64,000 bases of DNA from Rhineura floridana (GCF_030035675.1 NC_084480.1:137032738-137096737), one strand, 5' to 3'; positions 11,201 to 21,665 are shown, counted from the stretch's first letter. Program-made: numbers and translations. Notes: a model not told the origin generated them from the letters alone.

Positions 11201-14200
11201 ACTCAGGAACCAGACCAGAGGTTGTAGTTAATTCGTGTTTTATTAGAGTAATGTCCAACAAAGACTGCGCTTTCTCATGAAGCAATACAGGGATACAGGT
11301 CCTGCGACATTGGGAGAAAGTTGACAGAGCAAGGGGCTGCTTCCTGCCTGTTCTTTAAGAAGGGGCTAAACGGGCGTGCAACCTTTCGCTCCTCCTTAAC
11401 TCCCCCTCAGGTACTACCCGCCTTCCCCCCCTTCTCTCCTGTCTTTTCAACCGTCTGCGTGTGCGTGGTGAGGGGGGAGGCATCACCTCCTCCTCTTCTG
11501 AAGTGTCCGATTCCCCTATGGGTGATAAAGGAGGAGCTGAGGGTAAACCATCTCTCCGCCTTTCTGCTGTGATCAGCCCTCCCTCTTGCTCTGAGCTGCG
11601 GAGGAGGGAGGGCCTGGGAATGTCTGGGGGGGATTCTAAAACTTCAAGGCTCTCAGGCTCCCCGTTGCTAGGCGACCCTATCTCTGGCATGCCCTCTGTT
11701 TCGGCTTCGCTCCACAGAGGGTAAGTTCCTCCCTCCTCCCTCTGCCAGCCATTTGAATCCTCTTCTGACAACCCCCCAGGAGCCCAGCTCATCCTCGAGA
11801 CACCATCCCCCTTCTCAAGCTGTGCCCCCCTCCCCCTGTCTGGCTTGGGGCGGTGAGGAAAACGTTGATGGAAAAGTTTTACTAACTCTGGAGCATGCAC
11901 ATCATCTGCATTTTCCCATGATCTGTCAGCCACTCCATAGCCCTTCCAGTGAATCAAATACTGCAGCTTGTGGCGTCTGATCCTGGAATCCAAGATTTCC
12001 TCAACTTCAAACTCAAGCTGCTCATTTATCAGGAATGGGGACCCAGGAGGCTCCTCTGGCCGCAGCTCACTGGGAGGGGCAGCTTTCGTCAAGAGGGATC
12101 GATGAAACACAGGATGTATTTTAAACGTGTCAGGTAGCTTCAGCCGGTACGCCACAGGATTAATTTGAGTTTCTATTTCAAAAGGACCCACCCTTTTGTC
12201 TTGTAATTTTCTACATTTGCCCGGCATCTGGAGGAAACGGGTGGACAGCCATACCTGGTCTCCTAGTTGAAAGGGGGGGGGCTCCTTCCTGTGCAGGTCA
12301 GCAACTCGCTTGTACTCTGTTTTGGCTTCGTTTAACTGCTGTTTCAGTGTTTGTTGCGCCGCTTACAATTCTTTTAGGAAGTCCTCAGCTGCCGGTACCA
12401 GCATTCCTTCTGAGCTGCTTGGAAAGACTTTAGGATGGAATCCATAATTCGCGAAGAATGGGGTTTGTTGAGTGCTGGAGTGTAGAGAATTGTTGTAGGC
12501 GAACTCTGCAAAATGCAAATATGATACCCAGTCAGTCTGTTGATAGGACACATAACTTCTTAAATATCTTTCCAAAACGGCGTTCAAGCGTTCCGTTTGC
12601 CCATCTGTCTGGGGGTGATGGGCGGAGGAGAGTTTTAATTCCGTCTGCAACTGTTTCCACATTGCTCTCCAAAATTTGGCTGTGAACTGAGTTCCTCGGT
12701 CTGAGACTACACTGTTTGGCAACCCATGCAGTCGGTAGACTTCTTTGATGAATAACTTGGCCGTTTCCTTAGCCTCTAAGGCCCCTGCACAAGGGAGGAA
12801 ATGCGCCATTTTGGTGAGTAGATCTACCACGACTAAAACGGCTGTCATTCCTTGGGATTTGGGTAGATCAGTTAGAAAATCCATGGAGAGATCCTTCCAG
12901 GGTTCATGTGGGACAGGTAGCGGTTGTAACAGTCCTGCTGGTTTTCCTGTTTGTGTTTTTGTCCGCAGACAGACAGAACAGGACTTTACATAGCTTTCAA
13001 TATCCCTACGCATTTTAGGCCACCAGAAGTCCTTGGCCACGTTCTGAATGGTCTTGTAAATCCCAAAGTGTCCCGCTGTGATGGAATCATGGCACTGGCG
13101 TAGGATTCTGAGCCTTAATTCTCCTTCTGGCACATATCTGGCTGTTTTGAACCATAATAGTCCATTCCTCCAGTGAAAGGTTACTTCTGAGTCTTGACTT
13201 TGTCCCGTCTCCTGCCCATATTTTAGTACGTCTGCATCTTCTTGTTGTGCCTTTTTGAGTTCCTCTTCCCACGAAGACTGGCATGATCCCAACATTAATT
13301 TCTCTGGCGGGATCACGTACTGAGGCTGGTCCTCGGATTCACTTTCTTTGTACTGTGGCTGTCTGGATAAGGCATCAGCTCTCTGGTTTTTGGCTTGGGC
13401 TTGGTAAGTGATCTTGAAGTTAAACCTGGTGAAGAACTGGGACCATCTTATTTGTCTCTGGTTCAGCTTTCTGGCAGTTTGGAGGCTTTCGAGGTTCTTG
13501 TGGTCGGAGCGCACTTCGATCTGTTGAGGGCCCCCCTCTAGGTATTATCTCCAGTTTTCAAAAGAGTCCTTGATGGCCAGCAGCTCCTTCTCCCAAACTG
13601 TGTAATTCTTCTCTGCAGGCTTTAACTTCCGAGAGAAGTACGCACAGGGGTGCAGCTCCTTTCCTTCTTGGTCTAATTGCAGAAGGACCCCCCCCGATAG
13701 CAAAATCTGAAGCATCTGCTTCCATGATGAAAGGGCGGGTCGGGTCAGCAAAGTGCAGAATGGGCTCGGAAGCGAACCTTCTCTTCAGCTCCTCAAAGGC
13801 CTGGGTGGCATTCTCTGTCCATTGAAACTTCTTCTTTCCCCTTAAACAGTCAGTCAGAGGAGCTGTCAATTTGGAAAACCCTGGAATGAACTTTCTGTAA
13901 TAATTGGCAAACCCCAAAAACCGTTGTACATCCTTTTTGGTGACAGGTTGGCCCCAGTCCAATATACAGCTTACTTTCCCTGGGTCCATCTCCACGCCTT
14001 CCGCTGAGATTCGATATCCAAGGAAGTCTAGAGACTTGAGGTCAAATCCACATTTCTCTAATTTAGCATACAGGTGATTTTCTCTCAGTCTCTGCAACAC
14101 CGTCTTCACATGCTGGTCGTGGTCTTCCTGGTTCTTTGAGAACACCAGGATATCATCTAAGTAACAGATTACATATGTGTCCAACAAGTCTCTAAACACG

Positions 14201-17200
14201 TCGTTCATGAATTTTTGAAAAATTCCTGGACTTCCACAAAGCCCGAACGGCATGACCAGGTATTCATACTGTCCGTAAGCGGTCAAGAACCCTGTTTTCC
14301 ATTCATCTCCCTGCTTCATCCTGATCAGATTGTACGCTCCTCTCAAATCCAACTTCGTGAAGATTTTTGCAGAGCGCAGTCGGTCCAACAACTCTGAGAT
14401 CAGGGGCAGCGGGTAGCTGTTGGGGATGGTGATCTGGTTCAATGCGCGATAGTCGTTACAGGGTCTGAGTTCCCCCCCCTTTTTTTCACAAACAATAGTG
14501 GCGCTCCAGCAGGGGATTGTGAGGGGCGTATGAATCCTCGTCTCAGGTTTTTATCCAGGAATTCCTTCAGGGCCTCCCTCTCAATCTCTGTGAGAGAGTA
14601 GATTCTCCCTGATGGAATGCTGGCTCCTGGCACTAGATCAATCGCACAGTCGTAAGGGCGGTGGGGGGGGTAAAGTCTCTGCCTCCTTTTCATCAAACAC
14701 ATCTTTGAATTCTTCATACTTTGGCGGCAGGGTCACTTGCTCGATCTCTTGCACTGCCCCCGCTAAGGTGTTCTTGATTCCTTCAGGTTGACAGTTCTCC
14801 TGGCAATACTGTGAGGTGAACCACACCACCGCCTCCTTCCAACTTATTGTGGGTTCATGCTTTGCTAGCCAGGGCATTCCCAGAATCACCTCAAAGTTCG
14901 AGAGATCTGACACGTATAGCGAAATGAACTCTTCGTGCCCGGGGATTTGAAGTTTCACTTCCTCCGTGGCTTGTGTCACCCCTCCTGACTTCAGGGGTCT
15001 CCCATCGATAGTCTCCACAGCTAGGGGAGCGTTCAGTTTCCACCTGGAAATTCCATGACGCTTGACTAACTTTACATCAATAAAATTTGTGGAGGCTCCA
15101 CTGTCAATTAAGGCAGTGGAATTAAACACCACTCCTCTGGAAGTTGTAATCCAAATAGGCAAGACCAACACCCCCTTTGAGGGAGGTTGGATCGTTGGGG
15201 GGCCTTTATACAACGCTGCCCCCAGTCCACCGGCCTGCACGTGGACTGGGTGTTCTAGTTTCCCGACGGCTCAGCTTTCCCCCCTTTTAGTCCACAGTCT
15301 CTGGCCACGTGGCCCGGCTTTGAACAATAAAAGCATAAACGTTCTCGGCGGCGTCTTTCCTTTTCTTCTTCCGACAGTCTTGGCCTAGCCCCTCCCTGTC
15401 CCTCAGCTGCATTACCTGCCATTCCTGCAGAGGGAAGGGTCTTGCTGCGAGATGCCGAGGCTGAGTATCTCGGGACCTCCTGCTTCCTTTCCAGGCGCCT
15501 TCCTTCCATCCGGTGATCTATCTGTAGGCATAGCCGGATGAGCCCTGGCAGGTCAGTGGGGGGGGAGGTCCTGGCCAACTCATCCAGGATTTCAGCATTT
15601 AATCCACTCCGGTACATAAACATCAGGGCGGCGTCATTGTAACCAGTTTCCTGGGACAGAATTTTAAAAGCGTTAGTGTACTCGGAAACAGTCCCTTTAG
15701 CTTGCTTCAGAGCGCCTAGTTGCCGCGCTACTGTTTCAGCTCTTTGCGGGTCTTGGAACATCTTGGTCATCTCCTGTATAAATCCTCTGTACCTTCTTAA
15801 GACAGTATCTTTTCTCACGAGATACGGAGTCACCCATTTTGCAGCTTCTCCCTCCAGGAGGCTAATCACGAAGGCCACTTTAGCCCCATCGTCTGGAAAC
15901 TCCATGTGCCTGACATCCAGATATAACTCACATTGAGCCACGAAAGTTGCCAACTGATCACTTTGTCCCGCGTATTTTGGGGGCAATCCAATGGGAACCT
16001 TTACTGCGGCAGCTGGAGGGGCTGTTTGCATCTGGTCTATCGTGGCCTTCAAGGTTTGATTATCCGTCTTCAGCGCCTTGACTGCTGCTAGCAGGGCTTG
16101 GACATCCGTCTGCAATTCAGCTACCTTAGTCCTCAAGAGTTTCATTTCTTCCGTCTCAGAAGTGGGGTTCGTCCCCCCCGTTGCTCCCTTTGACATCTTG
16201 TCCCAGTCAAGTGAAGAGAGCGTTGAGGGTGATTTAGGTGGCTCTGTCAAGCTGTCAGGCCCAGGATGCGACTCAGGAACCAGACCAGAGGTTGTAGTTA
16301 ATTCGTGTTTTATTAGAGTAATGTCCAACAAAGACTGTGCTTTCTCATGAAGCAATACAGGGATACAGGTCCTGCGACATTGGGAGAAAGTTGACAGAGC
16401 AAGGGGCTGCTTCCCGCCTGTTCTTTAAGAAGGGGCTAAACGGGCGTGCAACCTTTCACTCCTCCTTAACTCCCCCTCAGGAGTTAACTCCCCCTCAGCC
16501 TTCCCCCCCTTCTCTCCTGTCTTTTCAACCGTCTGCGTGTGCGTGGTGAGGGGGGAGGCATCACCTCCTCCTCTTTTGAAGTGTCCGATTCCCCTATGGG
16601 TGATAAAGGAGGAGCTGAGGGTAAACCATCTCTCCGCCTTTCTGCTGTGATCAGCCCTCCCTCTTGCTCTGAGCTGCGGAGAAGGGAGGGCCTGGGAATG
16701 TCTGGGGGGGATACTAAAACTTCAAGGCTCTCAGGCTCCCCGTTGCTAGGCGACCCTATCTCTGGCATGTCCTCTGTTTCGGCTTTGCTCCACAGAGGGT
16801 AAGTTCCTCCCTCCTCCCTCTGCCAGCCATTTGAATCCTCTTCTGACAACCCCCCAGGAGCCCAGCTCATCCTCCCGACAATAGGAAATGGTATACACAC
16901 AGAAATAGGCCCATCATTGCAAGCAGCAATATGCAGAGGGTGTGGACATGTCTTTCCCTACTGGGAAGTGAGATTCATGTCAGAACATCCTTATGTGTGA
17001 AACAACCCTGGAGTTCTAAACTAATTTACCTGGAAGTAAATTCCACTGAAATCAATGAGAAGTACTTACATGTGAATGAGCTTAGGATCATCAGGGTGTT
17101 GTAGTTTTGTCTGTTCCCACAAGCTTAATGGGCAAAAGCTTTTCATCTTTTTAATCATATCATAAAAGTTGGTCTTTTTAGCAATCCAGATTCTGCATCC

Positions 17201-19711
17201 AGTTGACCATTGGTGATCATCGCAATTAAAACAATTATTGATACATTTGTAGATCAGCATATTTCAGAAGTCCGTTTGCCTGCTGAGGAATCCCTGTGCC
17301 TTTAGGATGGTACCCTTTTGTGTTGCAGTCTGCAGAGGATTCCAGGATGTGTTCAAAGGCACACTTCATATACAGGCTGCCTGCAAGGCTTGTTGGGTCT
17401 AGCCGTTGTCCCACATGGATTAAAGCAGTACCTTGGAACACACCCAGCATTCTCCTGTGGTTGCACATTGCCAGGGATGAAAGCATTTTTGGGACCCTGT
17501 CTTTCAGGGCAGCTTGCCCTCCTGTTACTGATGTTCGAATTGAGGAAGCCCAGATAGTTTTCCAATAAAGCCCAGGATTTCTTGGAACATATTTGAAAAC
17601 TTTATTATGCACAATTAGAAGCATGAAGCATTGTGAATAAGAAGCATGCATGAGATTGTCAGGAGCAGATGCCAGTATAGGGCAGCTTGCTCCATTTTGG
17701 AAGCAGCAGCACAGTTTCCACTGCAGTGCCACGGTACCACATGACACATCACCGTTCATCCCAGGCGTTAGTTGACAACATGCTTCCCCAGATGTAAACT
17801 TCAGGGAGAAGACAGAAGTGTTGTATTTTTTCCTTAGGCAGCATTTCTTCCAAGTTGTCTGGAAATTAACACACAAACTTTGACATCTAAATTCATGAAT
17901 CTTTCCAGTTTCTTCCTTGTCCCTTTAATATAGCAGAAGCCAAAGTACACAACCACAGCAGTAGAATGTTGCTTACTCTGCATCTTTGTATTTTAATAAT
18001 AGCCAGACATTTTATGGGGGTGATGCCTGAAGAGGAGCCAACAGAAGTCAATACCTAACTGTGAAAAAACCTAAATACAGGTAGGCCCCAAGGAAGATCC
18101 AGCAACTATCATGCAGCTGAAGCCAAGCAGGGCTAGATTTGATCAGTCCTTAGATGAGAGACTGGTGGAGATCCATGGAAGTGCAGCATAATAATGAGGC
18201 CTTTTATTTTTACGTGTGGCATAAGCAGAAAGCATGTTGGTACACTGCTGAAAAATCTGCAAAGCCAACATCTCATGAAGATTCATGCAAAGAAACTAGA
18301 ACACACATTGCAAAAACGCTCACAGTGTTATTGCTACTCTGAAGCGGGAAGACTCAGGTTCAGCACCCAAAGATGGTGATGAGTCACACTGTGCATCAAC
18401 AAAATCATCTGACAAAAACTGTGCAATCTCAATTGTGGCATGCACACACAAAAAGATGAAGGCTTAAGGCTATTTTAAAAAATAGCATAAAGCAACAGAT
18501 TAACAACATCCTTTAGCAATGTAAAGTTGCTAACTGATCAAGAAACAAAAGAAAAACAACTGAACTGTATGTTCAACAACAGTTTGATCTGCAAAAGTCA
18601 GCAAGTGACATTTTTCCAGGCATGGGGATAAGCATTATAACCTGCTATGCCTCCATATCAAGCATCTGTTAAAGCAGGGGTGACAGTCAACAGGCCTTAT
18701 CAGACCCCTTAAATCTTTTTCAGTGGTCTCCCAGTCCCCAAATTCTTATTCTCCTCCAAGTAAAGTGCTGCAATGGGGAAGAAATTGATCCTTTGCAGTG
18801 GTGGATTTGCAGGAGAGGTTAAAACCCAGCACTGCAATGGAGAGAGAGCGCATGTGCGTGCACACGTGAGGGAATGCTTTGTACCTGCATGTATGTGCAG
18901 CGCTATGTAGTGTGGATGTATCGCGAGTGTGCAGTGGGACTTTTGGCTAGGATCACCACTAGCATGCAGCTCTCAGAAGACTGGCTAGCCTTGAATGCAG
19001 CCCTTGAGCCAAAAAAGTGAGCCCCCACCCCGTGTTAAAACCACAGCAGCAGGGGCCAGTTAAAGCGCTGGCAATCCAAACAGAGCGAGGGAACTAATTT
19101 AAGACAGGTAGTGAGGAGGAATCAGATTCATCATACTATGGGAATGTGAATCGTTTACAGTTTCTACTTTTTCTTCCTCCTGGTAGGTTCCTTTGCCTTT
19201 CAAGATCCACATAATAGGCAACAATTCAACAAGCAATGCTTTCCCTCCCTGGAAAATTAGCGATGAAGTACCCCACCCCTGCTGGATTCCTGCCTATCAT
19301 GAATCTAAAGGCAGGAAACTTTGCCTACACGAAAGTACATCCACCTCATTACCTCATCTTTCTCCAGTCTCCACCAACCCACATGGGAGCTCGGAAGTTC
19401 CCTTCCCCGTTCCCAGTGAGGTTTGCTAATGACGGAGGCTGACCAACTTCCTTAAACATCAACTTGCTGTGTGGAAATCAGCATGTAACATTTTTCCCCA
19501 CAACGTGGCGACAAATGGTGCGTCCTCCACATTGCAGAGAAATAGGGCATAGTTACAAAAAGCAGCCAAAAATTTAGCAACCTTATTCCCAAAGTCTGAA
19601 CTAAAAAAACAAAATCTCAGTCTAACGTCTGTTTCCCGGCATTACCTGGGTGCGGATTTTGCACCCCGCTACAACTCTCCGGAGCGGATAAAGGGCAGAG
19701 AACGCCAACAT
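5234..19711 (-). CDS. NIPSNAP3A: NipSnap homolog 3 (NIPSNAP3A/B-like), six exons, complete
   Basis: Coding exons, in order of translation: 19711-19646, 10482-10275, 9157-9002, 7353-7204, 5495-5409, 5310-5234. Every junction has GT donor and AG acceptor and the phases agree. The total of 744 bases gives 247 residues, the length I recall for human NIPSNAP3A. Exon 1 codes a short basic leader (MLAFSALYPLRRVVAGC) fit for mitochondrial import. Exon 2 has FATGPRQ and FYELRTY; exon 3 ITYLVPWCK-like AYLVPWCK; exon 4 GVYELVTYQLKPGG; exon 5 VHVLWWHENPDSRAAGRH; exon 6 SQQNMLLIP and ends SPLK. These give two dimeric alpha-beta-barrel NIPSNAP domains. Family members are mitochondrial proteins linked to mitophagy and vesicle roles; the exact role of NIPSNAP3 is unclear. 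Intron 1 (9.2 kb) holds a gypsy element in the same orientation. Whether this is 3A or 3B cannot be told: the two human genes may be a mammalian duplication. Confidence 0.93.
5745..5892 (+). mobile_element. tRNA-derived SINE fragment (tail half)
   Basis: Matches the tail half of the SINE at 43434: GCTGCCAGTGTAGACAATAC, CAGCTAGATGAGCCAGTGG and CTTCCTATGTTCCT. The B-box-like AGGATCAATCCC precedes it. The A-box end is degraded. Confidence 0.65.
6680..6886 (+). mobile_element. CR1-like LINE 3' UTR fragment
   Basis: Carries AGCCATGATGGCT, GTTGCACTCAGGTCCTGC and GATCCAGCAGGGCTCTTCTT, as at the 3' end of the CR1 copy at 46361-47212. Coding sequence is absent. Confidence 0.75.
8225..8455. mobile_element. 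Palindromic MITE of about 230 bp
   Basis: Starts near CAACTTGTTGCATTAGTGG and ends at CTGAATACAACCCA, with inner arms CCCAAATCTGCTCTGGAGG and CCTCCAGATCAGCG. A related copy lies at 30486-30715 and a diverged one at 41084-41302. No coding capacity. It lies in NIPSNAP3 intron 3. Confidence 0.6.
9303..9668 (+). repeat. Unassigned interspersed repeat, about 360 bp, copy 1
   Basis: Begins CCAGACTGTCAGTATTTTGC and contains repeated AAATCAGGATGAATGCTCA-type units near its end. Close relatives stand at 44003-44345 and, split by nested insertions, at 55600-55804 plus 58757-58905; a piece is at 51535-51600. I do not recognise the family. Possible short terminal inverted repeats (CTNCCAGA) suggest a MITE. 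Confidence 0.6.
10520..11177. other. NIPSNAP3 intron 1, 3' part
   Basis: AT-rich intron sequence between exon 2 and the gypsy element. No gene is visible. The last bases before the LTR (11178-11182) form the left copy of its target duplication. Confidence 0.4.
11183..11802 (-). repeat. 3' LTR of the gypsy element
   Basis: 620 bases bounded by TGTC and GACA, preceded by the ATAGG duplication. It matches the LTR at 16253-16880 over its whole length. The open frame of the chromodomain segment runs on into this LTR, so the polyprotein end seems to be coded partly by LTR sequence. Confidence 0.92.
11360..15240 (-). pseudogene. gypsy pol region: PR, RT, RNase H, integrase, chromodomain (fossil)
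   Basis: Domains in order along the minus strand: aspartic protease (DSGASTNF) near 15.1 kb; reverse transcriptase with YLDDILVFS near 14.2 kb and its conserved AYNLIRMKQGDEWKT region; RNase H near 13.4-13.7 kb; integrase with an HHCC zinc part, FWWPKMRRD and HHPQTDGQTER at 12.5-13.2 kb; and a chromodomain (LIHWKGYG, SWENADD) near 11.9 kb. The order fits Ty3/gypsy chromoviruses, whose chromodomain guides integration to marked chromatin. The frame is broken more than once; treated as a fossil. Confidence 0.9.
15255..16200 (-). pseudogene. gypsy gag region (fossil)
   Basis: A capsid-like Gag with an N-terminal coiled-coil heptad region (leucine/valine spaced), the retrotransposon gag core, and a C-terminal CCHC zinc knuckle CFYCSKPGHVARDC. 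The likely start is a methionine near 16196, just inside the 5' LTR, although an upstream open frame runs back into the LTR. It is part of a dead element. Confidence 0.85.
16253..16880 (-). repeat. 5' LTR of the gypsy element
   Basis: 628 bases with TGTC and GACA ends, followed by the right copy of the ATAGG duplication. Its near identity to the other LTR dates the insertion as recent. It would hold the element's promoter; being in sense orientation within the intron, it could have offered NIPSNAP3 an alternative start. Confidence 0.92.
17066..17880 (-). other. Unidentified low-stop region in NIPSNAP3 intron 1
   Basis: A 213-codon open frame (17235-17876) and a second frame (17066-17260, rich in W, C and K and ending with a stop near 17066) lie on the minus strand. 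The plus strand has an open frame over the same bases (17296-17568) ending by AATAAA-like CCAATAAAG. I do not recognise any protein family. Openness in several frames argues for composition rather than coding; a decayed retrocopy or other insertion is the alternative. Confidence 0.25.
18092..18210 (+). mobile_element. 5S rRNA-derived SINE fragment
   Basis: GAAGCCAAGCAGGGCTAG and GATGAGAGACT match the internal promoter part of 5S rRNA (consensus AAGCTAAGCAGGGTCGG and GATGGGAGACC). The remainder is degraded. Related copies are at 44790, 48640 and 50540. Confidence 0.6.
18577..18680 (+). repeat. Unassigned repeat, copy 1 (TTTTCCAGGCATGG core)
   Basis: Shares a colinear pattern with 48807-48908: TTGATnTGCA, GCAnGTGA, TTTTCCAGGCATGG, then CTGTTAAAG. 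A partial third copy is at about 19454-19497. The family is not recognised. Confidence 0.45.
19153..19275 (+). repeat. Left arm of a 123-bp inverted repeat flanking NIPSNAP3 exon 1
   Basis: By direct comparison this block equals the reverse complement of 19871-19993 at all but two of 123 positions. It holds CAAGATCCACATAATAGG and CCCTCCCTGGAAAATTAG. It lies just downstream of NIPSNAP3 exon 1, inside intron 1. A worn direct relative of the other arm lies beside it at about 19281-19330. Confidence 0.9.
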
Positions 19712-19870
19712 CGTAGCAGCCAGTGGGAGCCCCCACGGCCTACTTTGCAGGGAAGGAAGCAAAACGATCAGTTCCCTCCGTTCCTCCCCCCCCCCCGACC
19801 GTTTTCCTATGGAAGCCGCGGGGAGACAAAAAGGCTTCGGCAAGAGGCCGAATGGGGACCAAGCAACTCG
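19646..19870 (-). promoter_or_regulatory. NIPSNAP3 first exon and probable promoter
   Basis: The first coding exon lies at 19646-19711 and upstream of it (19712-19870) the DNA is moderately CpG-rich with a GGGGGGG run (minus strand). No TATA box is obvious. The right inverted arm starts immediately upstream at 19871. The exact transcription start cannot be read from sequence. Confidence 0.5.
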
Positions 19871-19993
19871 TGGGGTACTTCATCGCTAATTTTCCAGGGA
19901 GGGAAAGCATTGCTTGTTGAATTTTTGCCTATTATGTGGATCTTGAAAGGCAAAGGAACCTACCAGGAGGAAGAAAAAGTAGAAGCTGTAAAC
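19871..19993 (-). repeat. Right arm of the inverted repeat flanking NIPSNAP3 exon 1
   Basis: Partner of 19153-19275, separated by 595 bases that contain NIPSNAP3 exon 1. If transcription starts to the right of this arm, both arms would enter the pre-mRNA and could pair. No target-site duplication is visible outside the arms. Confidence 0.9.
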
Positions 19994-20087
19994 AAACTTT
20001 AAAATAGGGTGGGCGTGGATTGGATTTCTTTCTCTCACACGCTCCCGGAGAGTCTCCTCCTGAACTTTTTAACTGCAGACTGATACT

Positions 20088-20640
20088 TGTTGTTTATTTA
20101 TTTATCTTATATCCCGCCATTCCTCCCAGAAGGAGCCCAGGGCGGCAAACAAAAACACTAAAACCTCGTTAAAACATATAAAAACAAAAGACTTTGAAAC
20201 ATATTAAACAAAGCATCTTTAAAAACATATTAAAATAAAACCTTTTTTTTTTAAAAAAAGAAAGCTTTAAAAACATATTAAAAATAATTCAGATGCAGAC
20301 TGGGATAAGGTTTCTACTCAAAAGGCTTGTTGAAAGAGGAAGGTCTTCAGCAGGCGCAGTAACGAGAACAGAGGTGGTGCCTGGCTAATATTTAAAGAGA
20401 ATGAATCCAAAGTCTTGGTGCCACAACGCTAAAGGTCGGCTTCCTTCGTTGTGCAGAACAGACCTCCTGATAAGATGGTATCTGCAGGAGGCCCTCACCC
20501 AAGGACTGACTGGTTATATAAGGGGTAAGATGATCTTTCAGGTATCTTTTGAGCTGCGTAGTGGTTTGTACACCAAAACCAGAACCTTGAACTTGGCCCG
20601 GTACCTAATAAGCAGCTTATCACTATGCAACTAAAACTAT
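20088..20640 (-). mobile_element. L2-like LINE 3' fragment, minus strand
   Basis: Read on the minus strand it gives the L2-type C-terminus (LLKTFLFQQAF) followed by a 3' UTR with GCCGCCCTGGGCTCC and a (TAAA)n tail at the left. The rest up to 20640 carries relics such as GTACACCAAAACCAGAACC. Several indels. Confidence 0.75.
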
Positions 20641-20929
20641 TTCCCCTTTTTAAGTTTTGTCTGTCAGGTTGATATCAAAGAAAGGTAAAGGATGAAGCAG
20701 TTTTTTAAAAAAAAAATGACAAGGCGTTTTGAGGGGCCACGTCTGCCTTAGAAAGGAAGGCTGCAAGTAGCTGTTTTCCTACCAGCTCCCACCATGTCGG
20801 GCTACTAGCTATACCTTGGACAGCAGCTAGCCAGAATTCAGCAGCAGCTGCTGCTTTTCCCCAGCGTACATGGGAAGAGAGGGATAACTGTACCTGTTCA
20901 GTTTCTGTCTGTCACAGTTTTTAAAGCAG

Positions 20930-20966
20930 AGTTGGAGGACCTCTGGCCCTCCAGATGTTGGCAGGG
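20930..20966. mobile_element. hAT-like MITE, one end (CCTCTGGCCCTCCAGATGTT)
   Basis: The end motif of the MITE family seen whole at 21543 and 28684. The rest is absent here; a matching body at 21292-21370 suggests the copy was split by later insertions, including a CR1 fragment. Confidence 0.5.
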
Positions 20967-21171
20967 GCAGATTTATAGGTACGTCCAGTAAGTACAGAAG
21001 TACCCCCCCCAGATTATTAGTATACATTCTTTGAGACCTGACTGCAAACAATGATTAAAGTGTAGTGGTTTAATAATATGATAGTAAAGGTGAATGAATA
21101 GGCCCCCCCCAAAAGGACTATGTGCAGGGCCCCATAGACCATTAATCAACCACTACATAAACATACAAACG

Positions 21172-21292
21172 TAAGAAGAGCCTGCTGGATCAGGCCAGTG
21201 GCCCATCTAGTCCAGCATCCTATTCTTACGGTAGCCAACCAGATGGCCCTGGGAGTCTGCAAGCAGGACCTGAGTGCAAGAGCACTCTCACT
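21172..21292 (-). mobile_element. CR1-like LINE 3' end, minus strand
   Basis: GTAAGAAGAGCCTGCTGGAT, GGCCCATCTAGTCCAGC and GCAAGCAGGACCTGAGTGC are the reverse complement of the 3' UTR of the CR1 copy at 46361. Confidence 0.8.
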
Positions 21293-21542
21293 GTTGGATT
21301 GTAATTCCTATCATCCCTCACCATTGTCGGTGCTGGCTGGGGCTCATGGGAGTTGGAGTCTGGGGAGTAGAGGAAGCCTTATACTACAGAGTCAGACCTT
21401 TGGCCTGTCCAGTTCAGTATTGCCTGTACAAGGCAAGAGTGTCTGTAGAAATATTTCAGGGTGGGGGGGAGTTCTGAATTGTTACTACAGGTCATTGGCC
21501 ACCAACTCCACCCACAGTTACATACCCTTGAAAGAAGGGGTG

Positions 21543-21662
21543 AGGAACCTGTGACCCTGCTGATGTTATTGAACGACAACTCCCATCATTCCTGACCATT
21601 GGCTGTGGGACTGATGGGAGAGGCCAGCAACATCCAAAGAGTGACAGGTTCCCCATTCCTGG
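21543..21662. mobile_element. hAT-like MITE (abundant reptile type)
   Basis: Palindromic: GAACCTGTGACCCTGCTGAT at the left, GACAGGTTCCCCATTCCTGG at the right, with ACAACTCCCATCATTCCTGA inside. Non-coding. Confidence 0.7.
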
Positions 21663-21665
21663 CCT

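Larger units (their letters stand above)
11183..16880 (-). mobile_element. Ty3/gypsy chromovirus, LTR to LTR, non-functional
   Basis: A fossil LTR retrotransposon with both LTRs, gag, and pol with protease, reverse transcriptase, RNase H, integrase and a C-terminal chromodomain, which marks the chromovirus branch. A 5-base target duplication ATAGG flanks it exactly (11178-11182 and 16881-16885). The two LTRs are roughly 98% alike by eye, so the insertion is young, perhaps a few to ten million years at vertebrate neutral rates. The reading frame is interrupted about four or five times, so it is not a working element. It lies in NIPSNAP3 intron 1 in the same transcriptional direction as the gene. 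A purine-rich tract (minus strand) abuts the 3' LTR. Confidence 0.93.
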
